This document shows positions 27,656 through 35,633 of a stretch of 64,000 nt of DNA, one piece after another. The position numbers and the translations under genes are program-made. Under the pieces are notes generated by a model, which was not told the origin of the DNA, did not search any database, and worked only from the letters and a program-made list of their open reading frames with translations. Source of the DNA: Afipia massiliensis. GTDB taxonomy: Bacteria > Pseudomonadota > Alphaproteobacteria > Rhizobiales > Xanthobacteraceae. The stretch is from contig NZ_LBIA02000001.1 of NCBI RefSeq assembly GCF_001006325.2, positions 2,481,501-2,545,500 on the forward strand, read 5' to 3'. Each line of letters starts with the position of its first letter. The first letter of the stretch is position 1.

Positions 27656-29020
27656 ATGATCAGTATTTTTGATCTGTTCAAGATCGGGATCGGGCCGTCA
27701 TCGTCGCATACGGTTGGTCCGATGAAGGCCGCTGAGGCCTTTGTAACGGCTCTCGATGAGTCTCAGCGCTCTCGCCTGAAGCGATTGCAAGTCACCTTGC
27801 TCGGATCCCTTGCGTGGACCGGGCGCGGTCACGGGACGGACAAGGCGGTTATGCTCGGGCTTTCCGGTTTCTCTCCGGAATCTGTAGTTCCTGATGATGC
27901 CGATCGCCATGTGGGTGTCATCGCGGCGACAAGCAAGCTGATACTGAAGGATGGAACAACGGTTCATTTCGATCCAGTGCAGGATATCGTTTTCAAGTTT
28001 GACGGACCGACGCCGGTTCATCCGAACACCATCAGGTTTGCGGCGTTCGATCAGGATAGTCACGAACTGAAGGCGGAAACCTGGTACTCGCTCGGCGGCG
28101 GATTCGTTCAGCGGGAAGGCGAGGTGAGTTCGGCAGAATTCTCCTCCGAGGTTCCATTCGACTATCGCAGCGCGGCTGAATTGATCGAGATGTGCGACCG
28201 CTCCGGTCTTTCGATCGCGCAGGCGGTGCTCGCGAACGAAGCTGTGTTTGCGGATGAAGCGTTGGTCCACGACCGGCTTGATCGTCTCGTGGCGGTGATG
28301 TTTGATTGCATCGACCGGGGAATGCGGACCGATGGCGAATTACCGGGGGGCTTGAAGGTCAAGCGCCGCGCGCCCTCCCTGCATGCCAGGTTGCTGATGT
28401 CGGAGACGCGCAATGTGCGGCATTCGATCGCAGCAATGGATTATGCGAGCCTGTATGCGATTGCTGTGAACGAGGAAAACGCGGCAGGTGGGCGTGTTGT
28501 CACCGCGCCGACCAACGGTGCGGCAGGCGTGATTCCTGCCGTGTTGCGATACTACACCGATCATTGCGAGGGAACCTCCAAGGACGGAGTCAGGATTTTT
28601 CTCCTGACCAGCGCGGCAGTCGGTGCGTTGTGCAAGATGAATGCATCCATCTCGGGTGCTGAAGTCGGGTGTCAGGGGGAGGTAGGCGTGGCATGCTCCA
28701 TGGCTGCGGCCGGCCTTGCTGCGGCGCTGGGCGGCAGCTGCCGACAGATCGAAAATGCCGCGGAGATTGGAATGGAGCACCATCTCGGGATGACGTGCGA
28801 TCCGATCGGCGGACTAGTGCAAATCCCCTGCATCGAGCGCAACGCTTTTGGCGCGATCAAAGCCATCAACGCGGCTTCGCTGGCGCTAAGCGGCGATGGG
28901 TCGCACCACGTCACTTTGGATCAGGTTATCCGTACGATGCGGGATACCGGGGCCGATATGCAGACGAAATACAAGGAAACGTCGCGGGGCGGCCTTGCTG
29001 TGAGCGTGCCCGATTGCTGA
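27656..29020 (+). CDS. sdaA: L-serine ammonia-lyase (single-chain, iron-sulfur)
   Basis: 454 residues. Converts L-serine to pyruvate and ammonia using a 4Fe-4S cluster. [25 protein letters not shown] is the N-terminal signature; [24 protein letters not shown] and [25 protein letters not shown] hold the catalytic-domain motifs with cluster cysteines. The ATG at 27656 is chosen over a longer frame that reads through the LLM gene. It is the last gene of the site-D operon, so serine or a close analogue is a likely late intermediate. Confidence 0.93.
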   Translation: MISIFDLFKIGIGPSSSHTVGPMKAAEAFVTALDESQRSRLKRLQVTLLGSLAWTGRGHGTDKAVMLGLSGFSPESVVPDDADRHVGVIAATSKLILKDGTTVHFDPVQDIVFKFDGPTPVHPNTIRFAAFDQDSHELKAETWYSLGGGFVQREGEVSSAEFSSEVPFDYRSAAELIEMCDRSGLSIAQAVLANEAVFADEALVHDRLDRLVAVMFDCIDRGMRTDGELPGGLKVKRRAPSLHARLLMSETRNVRHSIAAMDYASLYAIAVNEENAAGGRVVTAPTNGAAGVIPAVLRYYTDHCEGTSKDGVRIFLLTSAAVGALCKMNASISGAEVGCQGEVGVACSMAAAGLAAALGGSCRQIENAAEIGMEHHLGMTCDPIGGLVQIPCIERNAFGAIKAINAASLALSGDGSHHVTLDQVIRTMRDTGADMQTKYKETSRGGLAVSVPDC

Positions 29021-29026
29021 AAAAAC

Positions 29027-29075
29027 TTGACGGCGTGCGGCCAATACAGATGATACTAACATACCATAAATAGGA
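29027..29075 (+). promoter_or_regulatory. Promoter of the island Liv operon with degenerate operator (site E)
   Basis: A -35 TTGACG (29027-29032) is followed after 17-19 bases by ATGATACT. Just downstream TACCAT-AA-ATAGGA (29062-29075) matches the island palindrome at 9 of 12 positions, and a separate TACTAA half-site overlaps the -10 region (29054-29059). It is 116 bases before the chosen ATG of the binding protein. The intergenic stretch 29021-29190 holds no other gene. Confidence 0.45.
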
Positions 29076-29190
29076 CAAGTGGAGTTAAGGACGAGCATTT
29101 AACCCAACCATGGAAGTAAAGCGGACGAAACTGGCACAAGCCTTGCTTGAAAAAGACCGGATTTCCGCACTCAAACGGAGGAAAAGGAAG

Positions 29191-30345
29191 ATGGCGAAAC
29201 ATACTAAATTTCTTGCAACAATCGCGTTGCTTTCCACGGGTCTAGCCGGGCATGCCTTCGCGCAAACGATCAAGATCGGTGTCAACGAACCGCTGACGGG
29301 GCCGTTTGCGGCCTCTGGGACCTACGTCGTCAATGGCGCTAAAATTGCCGCTGATGAGATCAATTCCAAAGGCGGTCTGCTCGGCAAGAAAATTGAACTT
29401 GTCATCGAGGACAACAAGAGCAACCCGACCGAAGCTGCGGCAGTGGCTGAAAAGCTGATCACCGCCGACAAAGTGCCGGTCATCATGGGTGCCTGGGGAT
29501 CGAGCCTGACGTTGGCTGTGATGCCGAAGCTGATGGAATACAAGGTTCCGATGTTGGTTGAGACGTCGTCGTCGGGCAAGATCACGACGACCGGCAACCC
29601 CTACATTTTCCGCATCTCGCCGCCGTCGTCAGTCGAAGCAGCGGCGTTCAAGCCAATTCTTCCCAAGCTGTCGATCAAGAAGGCGGATTTCCTTGTCATC
29701 AACAATGACTGGGGTCGTGGCGCCGCTGAAGATTTCGGAAAAGTTTTGAAGGCTGAGAACATTAATGTCGGTCTCATCGAGACGATGGACCAGGCCGCTC
29801 AAGATATGAGCGCGCAGCTGTCGAAAATTAAGGCAACAGACTCCGACACCATCATGGTGACGACCGCTGTTGAGCAACTCACTCTGGTGCTGAAGCAGGC
29901 AACAGCGCTTGGCATCAAAAAGCAGATCGTGACGACAGGCGGCTCGCAGAATCCCGATCAGCTGATCGAACAAGCCGGTCTTGCTGCTAACGGGACATTC
30001 CACCTGACCACGTTCGCGCCATGGTACCCGGATGAGACGCCGAATCCCCCGGTAACCAAGTACTTCCTTGGCGAGTGGAAGAAGCGTGGCTTCAACTTTG
30101 CCGGCGCGACCGAGAGCTTCCGCGGATATGATGGCATTCGCACCATCGCCGCCGCCATCGAAAAGGCGGGCAAAGCAGAACCCGAGGCGATTGCCGCGGC
30201 ATTGTGGCAGACCGAATTGCTCGGTCTGAACGGCAAGATCAAGTTCGAGAAACAGGGGCCCTCCGGCAAGGAGAGCGGGCAGAGCATGCCCAACGTCTAC
30301 CTGATCAAGATCGACAACGCGAAGGTCGTTCTTCCCAAGCTGTAA
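29191..30345 (+). CDS. ABC transporter periplasmic binding protein, Liv/HAAT type
   Basis: 384 residues with a Sec signal peptide (MAKHTKFLATIALLSTGLAGHAFA/Q). A type I periplasmic binding fold follows: IKIGVNEPLTGPFAASGTYVVNGAKIAADEINSKGG. I preferred the ATG at 29191 over 29110 because it directly precedes the signal peptide and follows CGGAGGAAAAGG. First gene of a five-gene importer. The family binds amino acids, amides, urea or aromatic acids; the ligand here is unknown. Confidence 0.92.
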   Translation: MAKHTKFLATIALLSTGLAGHAFAQTIKIGVNEPLTGPFAASGTYVVNGAKIAADEINSKGGLLGKKIELVIEDNKSNPTEAAAVAEKLITADKVPVIMGAWGSSLTLAVMPKLMEYKVPMLVETSSSGKITTTGNPYIFRISPPSSVEAAAFKPILPKLSIKKADFLVINNDWGRGAAEDFGKVLKAENINVGLIETMDQAAQDMSAQLSKIKATDSDTIMVTTAVEQLTLVLKQATALGIKKQIVTTGGSQNPDQLIEQAGLAANGTFHLTTFAPWYPDETPNPPVTKYFLGEWKKRGFNFAGATESFRGYDGIRTIAAAIEKAGKAEPEAIAAALWQTELLGLNGKIKFEKQGPSGKESGQSMPNVYLIKIDNAKVVLPKL

Positions 30346-30356
30346 GTAGACAAGGT

Positions 30357-30385
30357 GCGGGCATTGATCGATGTCCGCGCCTTTT
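30357..30385 (+). terminator. Hairpin between binding-protein and permease genes
   Basis: GCGGGCAT and ATGTCCGC form an 8-bp stem (one G-T pair) with loop TGATCG. A TTTT run follows three bases later. Partial terminators here commonly lower permease expression relative to the binding protein. Confidence 0.5.
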
Positions 30386-30443
30386 CACTCCCAAGCTACG
30401 GCGGTCCTCGCCGAACGATGAGTATTGACCTGGATAATGCTCG

Positions 30444-31316
30444 ATGACTGAATTTCTGCAACATATGATCAACATGCTGATCCTCGGCAGCACTTATGCA
30501 CTGCTCGGGATCGGCCTGACCCTGATCTTTGGTATCATGCGCGTGGTGAACTTCGCGCACGGCGAGCTTTACGCATTCGGCGCGTACTTCGTCTATTTCG
30601 TCGCCGTGATGCTTGGGTTCAATTTCTTTCTCGCGCTACTCTTTGCAATTGTAGCCGGATGTCTTCTCGGCGCACTGATTGAGTTTGTCCTTTTGCGCCC
30701 CATGCGCGGCGCCGATATCGACACGACCATGCTCATCATGATCGGCGCAATGATTGTGATGCAGAATCTGGAGCAGTACGTCTGGGGAGGCGTCGCGAAG
30801 TCGGTTTCCACGCCGTTCCCGGAGACGCCGTTGACGATCGGTCCATTCTCGGTCTCGTGGCTGCGGCTTTTCGTATTCTTCGCGGCGCTGGCGTTGATCG
30901 GGGTTTCGTATTTCCTGATCAACCGCACCAAGCTTGGCAAGGCGATGCGCGCGACATTCCAGGATACCGACACTGCATCACTGATGGGTGTCAACATTCA
31001 AGCGATCTACATGGCGACGTTCGCCATTGGCTCGGCGCTGGCCGCCGCGGCAGGTGCGCTGCTCGGACCGGTTTATGTGATCTCGCCGCAGATGGGCAAC
31101 ATCGCGTCGCTCAAGGCGTTTGCGATCGTGATCCTCGGCGGTCTTGGCAGCATCGGCGGCGCCACCATCGGGGGCTTCATCCTGGCATTCGCCGAGGAAA
31201 TGGGCGCGGGGTACATCTCGTCGGGTTACCGCGACGCCATGGGCTTTCTGATTATCATCGCGGTCTTGCTATTCAAACCGACCGGCCTCTTTGCGCGATC
31301 GGAGCGAATTGGATGA
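30444..31316 (+). CDS. Branched-chain amino acid-type ABC permease LivH
   Basis: 290-residue multi-span membrane protein. LIFGIMRVVNFAHGELYAFGAYFVYF near the N-terminus and AFAIVILGGLGSIGGATIGGFILAFAEE near the C-terminus are LivH signatures. The stop overlaps the livM-like start. Confidence 0.92.
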   Translation: MTEFLQHMINMLILGSTYALLGIGLTLIFGIMRVVNFAHGELYAFGAYFVYFVAVMLGFNFFLALLFAIVAGCLLGALIEFVLLRPMRGADIDTTMLIMIGAMIVMQNLEQYVWGGVAKSVSTPFPETPLTIGPFSVSWLRLFVFFAALALIGVSYFLINRTKLGKAMRATFQDTDTASLMGVNIQAIYMATFAIGSALAAAAGALLGPVYVISPQMGNIASLKAFAIVILGGLGSIGGATIGGFILAFAEEMGAGYISSGYRDAMGFLIIIAVLLFKPTGLFARSERIG

Positions 31317-32347
31317 CGCGGCTTCTCCCCTGGATCGCGCTGGTCGCGTTCGCATCAGTTCCGTTGTGGCTCAAGGATCCTTATCTCCTGAATGCCTTCG
31401 TCACGACGGGCATATTCATCATCGCGGCGATGAGTCTCAACCTGCTGCTGGGCTACACCGGGCAGTTGAGTCTCGGTCACGTCGCCTTTTTCGGAATCGG
31501 TGCCTATACAAGCGCGTTGACGGCACTTGGCTTCGATATCGAACTGATCGGCGGCATCCGCATCGTTCATGAGCCCTGGCCGGTCTGGCTCGGCTTTATC
31601 ATCGCAATTCTGTTCACTGGCCTTTGTGGTTATGTTGTCGGGAAGCTCTCGTTTCGAGTCCGCGGCGCCTACTTCGTCATCGTGACGATCAGCTTCGCTG
31701 AGGTCGTGCGGCTGGTGGCGCTGAACTGGGTGGAGTTGACCCAAGGTCCGCTGGCATTGACCTCCATTCCGCCCTTGACGCTCGGGCTTCCAGGGATCGG
31801 CTACTTTGATTTTTTCAGCAAACAATCGAATTACTATCTGGTCCTCGGCGTCGTTGTTATCTCATACATCATCATTAGCCGCCTGGTGAATTCAAGGATC
31901 GGGCGCGCGATGGTCGCGTTGAAGGAGAATGAGTCGCTGGCGGTTTCCGTCGGCATCGACGTGACGCGCTACCTCGTGCTGGCGGCAGTTGTTTCAGCTG
32001 GTATTGCCGGCGCAGCGGGAAGTCTGTACGCGCACTATCTGAAGATCATCGATCCCGATGTCTTCCTCTTCCTCTACACCGTCACCATGGTGATCATGGT
32101 GATTACCGGGGGTAAGGGCACGCTGGCTGGGCCTCTCGTCGGTGGATTGATTTTCGGTTTCATCCCGGTGGTGGCGCGGTCGTTCGCGGCTCCGGAAATC
32201 CAGTGGATCCTCTATGGGTTGTTCATGATCCTGATCGTGTTCGTGTTGCCGCAGGGCATCGTCCCGGCCATTGAGAAATGGTTCGGCGTCGATGAAACGA
32301 AGGATTCTGTCGGCGCGCCGAAAGCCAAGACGCAGGATGTGCCATGA
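31313..32347 (+). CDS. Branched-chain amino acid-type ABC permease LivM
   Basis: 344-residue membrane permease. Typical stretches are SLNLLLGYTGQLSLGHVAFFGIGAYTSAL, VRGAYFVIVTISFAEVVRLVALNWVELTQGPLAL and VIMVITGGKGTLAGPLVGG. The ATG at 31313 overlaps the LivH stop; a longer frame upstream reads through livH and is not used. Four-base overlap with the ATPase gene. Confidence 0.92.
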   Translation: MTRLLPWIALVAFASVPLWLKDPYLLNAFVTTGIFIIAAMSLNLLLGYTGQLSLGHVAFFGIGAYTSALTALGFDIELIGGIRIVHEPWPVWLGFIIAILFTGLCGYVVGKLSFRVRGAYFVIVTISFAEVVRLVALNWVELTQGPLALTSIPPLTLGLPGIGYFDFFSKQSNYYLVLGVVVISYIIISRLVNSRIGRAMVALKENESLAVSVGIDVTRYLVLAAVVSAGIAGAAGSLYAHYLKIIDPDVFLFLYTVTMVIMVITGGKGTLAGPLVGGLIFGFIPVVARSFAAPEIQWILYGLFMILIVFVLPQGIVPAIEKWFGVDETKDSVGAPKAKTQDVP

Positions 32348-33150
32348 TGCAGGTTCAAGCAGCTAAGGCGCTACCGGCGCTTTCGATCGAGCATATCGCC
32401 GTTCATTTCGGCGGGCTCGTTGCGATCTCGGACCTGAACTTCGTCGTCAATGAAGGCGAAGTTGTCAGCCTGATTGGCCCGAACGGTGCCGGCAAGACGA
32501 CGGCTTTCAACGTCATCACGGGGTTTCTGCGGCCGACCAAAGGCGAGGTCCGCTATCGCGGAGTGTCCTTGAACAATCTGAAGCCGCATGAGGTCACGTC
32601 GTTGGGTCTGGTGCGGACCTTTCAGCGAACCAGCGTGTTTCAGAGCGTCAGCGTGTTCGAAAACGTCATGATCGGCTTGCATCGCCGCGGCCGCTCGCGG
32701 CTGTGGGACACTCTGCTGGCGTTGCCGCGGGAGCGTGAGTCCGAAAAGGAATTGCGGACAAGGGCTGCCGAAATCCTTGCGCTGGTCGGTATTGAACGCC
32801 GCTCGCGCGAAATGGCAGGTTCGCTCGCTTATGGTGATCAGCGGCTTCTGGGTGTCGCGTTGGCGCTGGCCGCAGATCCTTCGATGCTGCTGCTGGATGA
32901 GCCGGTCTCCGGCATGAATGCGACGGAGACGGCGCGGTTTATGCAACTCCTCGATCGGTTGCGCGGCCTCGGTGTCACGATCCTGCTCGTGGAGCATGAC
33001 ATGCCCATGGTAATGGGCGTGTCGGATCGCATTGTCGTCTTGAACTACGGGCGGATCATCGCCGAGGGCCCACCTTCGGCGATTCAGGGTAATCCAGAAG
33101 TCATTCGTGCTTATCTCGGGCAAGGAGCCAAGAAACGTGCTAGAGATTAG
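32344..33150 (+). CDS. ABC transporter ATPase LivG type
   Basis: 268 residues. Walker A GPNGAGKT, Q-loop in VRTFQRTSVF, Walker B LLLDEP and switch His in LLVEHDM are all present. The signature is degenerate (LAYGDQR in place of LSGGQ), which is normal for LivG. It overlaps the LivF gene by 14 bases. Confidence 0.92.
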   Translation: MMQVQAAKALPALSIEHIAVHFGGLVAISDLNFVVNEGEVVSLIGPNGAGKTTAFNVITGFLRPTKGEVRYRGVSLNNLKPHEVTSLGLVRTFQRTSVFQSVSVFENVMIGLHRRGRSRLWDTLLALPRERESEKELRTRAAEILALVGIERRSREMAGSLAYGDQRLLGVALALAADPSMLLLDEPVSGMNATETARFMQLLDRLRGLGVTILLVEHDMPMVMGVSDRIVVLNYGRIIAEGPPSAIQGNPEVIRAYLGQGAKKRARD

Positions 33151-33841
33151 CGATCTCATTTGCCGCTATGGCAAAGTTGAAGCCATCAAGGGCATCTCTC
33201 TGTCGATCAAGCAGGGGCAGCTTGTCGCGCTGATCGGCGCGAACGGCGCCGGTAAGAGCACGACGTTGCGCTCAATTTCCGGAATTTTGCCTTCGGCGTC
33301 CGGCCGCATGATGTTTGAGGGAGAAGACATCACGCGCTGTTCGGCGCGGGAAATTCTTGCACGAGGTATTGCCCATTGTCCCGAGGGACGGCGGGTGTTT
33401 CCGGACATGACGGTCGAGGAGAATCTCGACATGGGCGCGTATCTGAGGCGCGACGCCGATGGCGTTGCCGAAGACTGTGACCGTGTCTTCACGCAGTTTC
33501 CTCGGCTCGCGGAACGCCGCAATCAAGTTGCAGGAACACTGTCCGGTGGTGAACAGCAGATGCTTGCGATCGGTCGCGCGATCATGTCCAAGCCGAAACT
33601 CATGATGTTCGATGAGCCATCGCTTGGGCTCGCGCCCAATATTGTGGAACAAGTGTTCGAGATCATCGACGGCATCCGCAAGTCAGGCACCACCATTCTG
33701 ATGGTTGAGCAGAATGCCTATTCCGCGCTGGATATGTGCGACTACGCATATCTGATGGAGGCGGGGTCTATCGTTCTGTCTGGACGCGGCGAAGAGCTCA
33801 TCGACAATGAGCATATCCGCAAGGCCTATCTGGGTGGGTGA
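33137..33841 (+). CDS. ABC transporter ATPase LivF type
   Basis: 234 residues. LEISDLICRYGKVEAIKGISL at the N-terminus, Walker A GANGAGKST, signature TLSGGEQQM, Walker B LMMFDEPSLGLAP. The GTG at 33137 after AAGGAG gives the family's usual length; the upstream ATG lies deep in LivG. It is the last complete gene of the island, directly abutting a foreign gene fragment. Confidence 0.92.
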   Translation: MLEISDLICRYGKVEAIKGISLSIKQGQLVALIGANGAGKSTTLRSISGILPSASGRMMFEGEDITRCSAREILARGIAHCPEGRRVFPDMTVEENLDMGAYLRRDADGVAEDCDRVFTQFPRLAERRNQVAGTLSGGEQQMLAIGRAIMSKPKLMMFDEPSLGLAPNIVEQVFEIIDGIRKSGTTILMVEQNAYSALDMCDYAYLMEAGSIVLSGRGEELIDNEHIRKAYLGG

Positions 33842-34118
33842 AGGCCGGGCGCTGCAGGCGGACGCTCGCATGATCGATGCCGCCGTCGCTGCCGAACGAT
33901 CGGCCGGACAGAATGTCAGCCTAGTGCGCCGACAGGTCGAGCAAGGGCAAGTTAACATTGCGCTTCTGATTGCGGCACAGCAGGCTTTTTTGCAGACATC
34001 ACTTGCCCGCGTCGACGCGGAAGCCTCGCGCCTAGCGAATACTGTCGCCTTGTTTCAGGCTCTTGGCGGCGGATGGTGGAACAGAGATTGTGTCAACACA
34101 ATGAGAGAAGCGAGTTGA
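33842..34118 (+). pseudogene. C-terminal fragment of an RND-type outer-membrane efflux protein (NodT/OprM family)
   Basis: Read in the frame that ends at 34118, the sequence gives AAVAAERSAGQNVSLVRRQVEQGQVNIALLIAAQQAFLQTSLARVDAEASRLANTVALFQALGGGWWNRD, a typical end of NodT/OprM outer-membrane factors (closing GGGWW). Only about 90 of roughly 480 residues remain. There is no start codon or ribosome-binding site of its own, and the join falls within a base or two of the livF stop, which marks a recombination or deletion junction. Confidence 0.8.
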
Positions 34119-34383
34119 GTTTAACTCGCCCTTGCAAGGTGGTGATGCTGGCTCGCGAATGATTTCAGTTGCCTGATAATAGGCTCGATCAAATAGCTTG
34201 CTTGTTGTTCGCCAGATAGCTGCTGCCTCAGTTGCGTCCGTGGGCCTTGCGCGCAGGTAATAGTTGCCTGTTTTCCCTGTTTCTTAAATATTTTTCCTGT
34301 TAGTTTGAATCGGGCCGGCGCAAGAATCCGCTGCAGCTCAGCGGCTTCTGGTTTCAATAGAGCGTTGAAGTCCCGAAATCGCG

Positions 34384-34407
34384 AAATTCCCTGTAAAATT
34401 CCCTGTG
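34384..34407 (+). repeat. Tandem 12-base repeat
   Basis: Two adjacent copies of AAATTCCCTGT plus one variable base. Looser copies (TTTTCCCTGT, TTTTTCCTGT) occur about 100 bases upstream. Such short direct repeats near an attachment site could be integrase arm-binding sites; this is only an inference. Confidence 0.45.
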
Positions 34408-34586
34408 CTGCGAATTTTGTTGGAGGCCGTCGCGATCAGCGACTGTGTCGCCAGGGTGGCGGGATTCGAACCGGCACGTTCTTGGCCAACGTTTCGCCAA
34501 TGAAACGACCGCTAATCGATTGAGGCGAACGTGATCAAACAGCCGTTAAATTGTTGATTTATCACAAGCGGATTGGTTGATAGGCT

Positions 34587-34616
34587 CGCTCATAACGAGT
34601 CCTGCCGGGCCCACCA
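34587..34616 (+). repeat. Right attachment-site repeat within a deleted tRNA copy
   Basis: CGCTCATAACG (anticodon arm) is followed directly by the tRNA 3' end through CCA. Relative to 7415-7461, seventeen bases of the variable loop and T-arm are missing. The last 21 bases match 7441-7461 exactly. The T-arm is destroyed, so this copy cannot make a functional tRNA. Confidence 0.75.
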
Positions 34617-34677
34617 AATTCGCGGGCAATCGTCATCTTCGCAAGGCCATTACCTCCACAATCGCAAGGCGCGCTGA

Positions 34678-35580
34678 ATGGACAAGAGCGTTGGCATCAT
34701 CGGCATTGGTATCATGGGCACCGCCATGGCGAGCAACCTGTGTCAGGCTGGCTTTAACGTCGTCGGTTATGACCCCATCCCCGCAGCCTGTGCGCGCCTG
34801 GAAGATTCAGGTGGCCGGGTGCTGGCCTCGCCGCGCGCGGTGGCCGAGGCTGCACCCATTATCATCATGTCACTGCCCAAAGCCGAAGCCCTGACGGATG
34901 TGATCGGTGGAGCCGAAGGCATCGTTCAGGCGGCGGGAACCGGTCAGATCGTCATTGAATGTTCGACGCTGCCGATGAACATCAAGCAAGCAGCCTTCGA
35001 TGAAATGGAAAGGCACGGCAAGATACTGCTCGATTGCCCGATCAGTGGCACCGGCGCGCAGGCCGTCAACAAAGACCTCGTCATTCTGGGCAGTGGCGAC
35101 AAGGACGCTTTCGAGCGTTGCGCGGCGGTCTTCGCCGGCATGTCACGCGTCCAGCATTACCTCGGGCCATTCGGGCGAGGCAGCGTGATGAAGTACATCG
35201 CCAATCATCTCGTCACGATCCATAACGTGGCGGCGGCGGAAGCCATGGTCCTCGGAATCAAGGCCGGGATTGATCCGGCGCTGGTCTACGATACGCTTGC
35301 AGACAGCGCTGGTACGTCGCGCATGTTCCAGATGCGCGGTCCCTTGATGCGCGATGAGAATTATGACGCGCCGACAGCCACGATCCGGATGCAGCTCAAG
35401 GACATCGGGATCATCGACGCTTTCGCGGACAGCCTTGATTGCGCGCTGCCGGTCTACGCGGCTGCATCGAAGATCTATCAGGCGGGCGCTGCACTTGGTC
35501 GCAGAGAACAGGATACTGCGGCCGTGTGCGCCGTGCTTGAAACCATGCACGGAATTGACCGGAAGAAATTGACGTCGTAG
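34678..35580 (+). CDS. NAD(P)-dependent beta-hydroxyacid dehydrogenase (3-hydroxyisobutyrate dehydrogenase family)
   Basis: 300 residues. Rossmann motif VGIIGIGIMGTAMASNL at the N-terminus, substrate motif DCPISGTGAQA, and the catalytic-lysine region GRGSVMKYIANHLV. It oxidises a beta-hydroxy acid or reduces a semialdehyde. First gene after the island's right repeat, and first of a new catabolic region. The ribosome-binding site is weak. Distinct from the glxR homologue at 56000. Confidence 0.87.
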   Translation: MDKSVGIIGIGIMGTAMASNLCQAGFNVVGYDPIPAACARLEDSGGRVLASPRAVAEAAPIIIMSLPKAEALTDVIGGAEGIVQAAGTGQIVIECSTLPMNIKQAAFDEMERHGKILLDCPISGTGAQAVNKDLVILGSGDKDAFERCAAVFAGMSRVQHYLGPFGRGSVMKYIANHLVTIHNVAAAEAMVLGIKAGIDPALVYDTLADSAGTSRMFQMRGPLMRDENYDAPTATIRMQLKDIGIIDAFADSLDCALPVYAAASKIYQAGAALGRREQDTAAVCAVLETMHGIDRKKLTS

Positions 35581-35633
35581 GTCAGTTTCTCGAGCTCGTT
35601 CTCTCAATATCTTCGTCAAAGGATAGGACTGGT

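Larger units (their letters stand above)
7441..34616. mobile_element. Genomic island integrated at the tRNA gene, carrying an F420-linked catabolic system
   Basis: The last 21 bases of the tRNA gene (7441-7461, ending GGGCCCACCA) recur exactly at 34596-34616. The left end carries a decayed integrase and the right end a truncated efflux gene plus tRNA-like debris. Everything between is accessory: F420 synthesis, a molybdenum hydroxylase, 5-oxoprolinase, an ABC importer. This is the classic layout of tRNA-targeted integration. It is now probably immobile, because the only integrase seen is a fragment. About 27.2 kb. Confidence 0.75.
34119..34677. other. Island right margin: gene-free, tRNA-like debris and short repeats
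   Basis: I see no credible gene. A 78-codon minus-strand frame (34121-34357, TTG start) has no recognisable domain and was not called. The stretch contains repeated TTCCCTGT-like words (34271-34300 and 34384-34407). It also has a T-arm-like element on the minus strand around 34450-34475 (GGTTCGAATCCCGCC with one stem mismatch), and the truncated tRNA copy at 34587-34616. Confidence 0.55.

Noticed and set aside
34121-34357. 78-codon minus-strand protein
   Set aside because: TTG start, no convincing ribosome-binding site, no domain, lies in repeat and tRNA debris.
34440-34540. Functional tRNA on the minus strand
   Set aside because: A T-arm-like stretch is visible, but the T-stem has a mismatch and no matching 5' acceptor strand was found. 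At most a relic.
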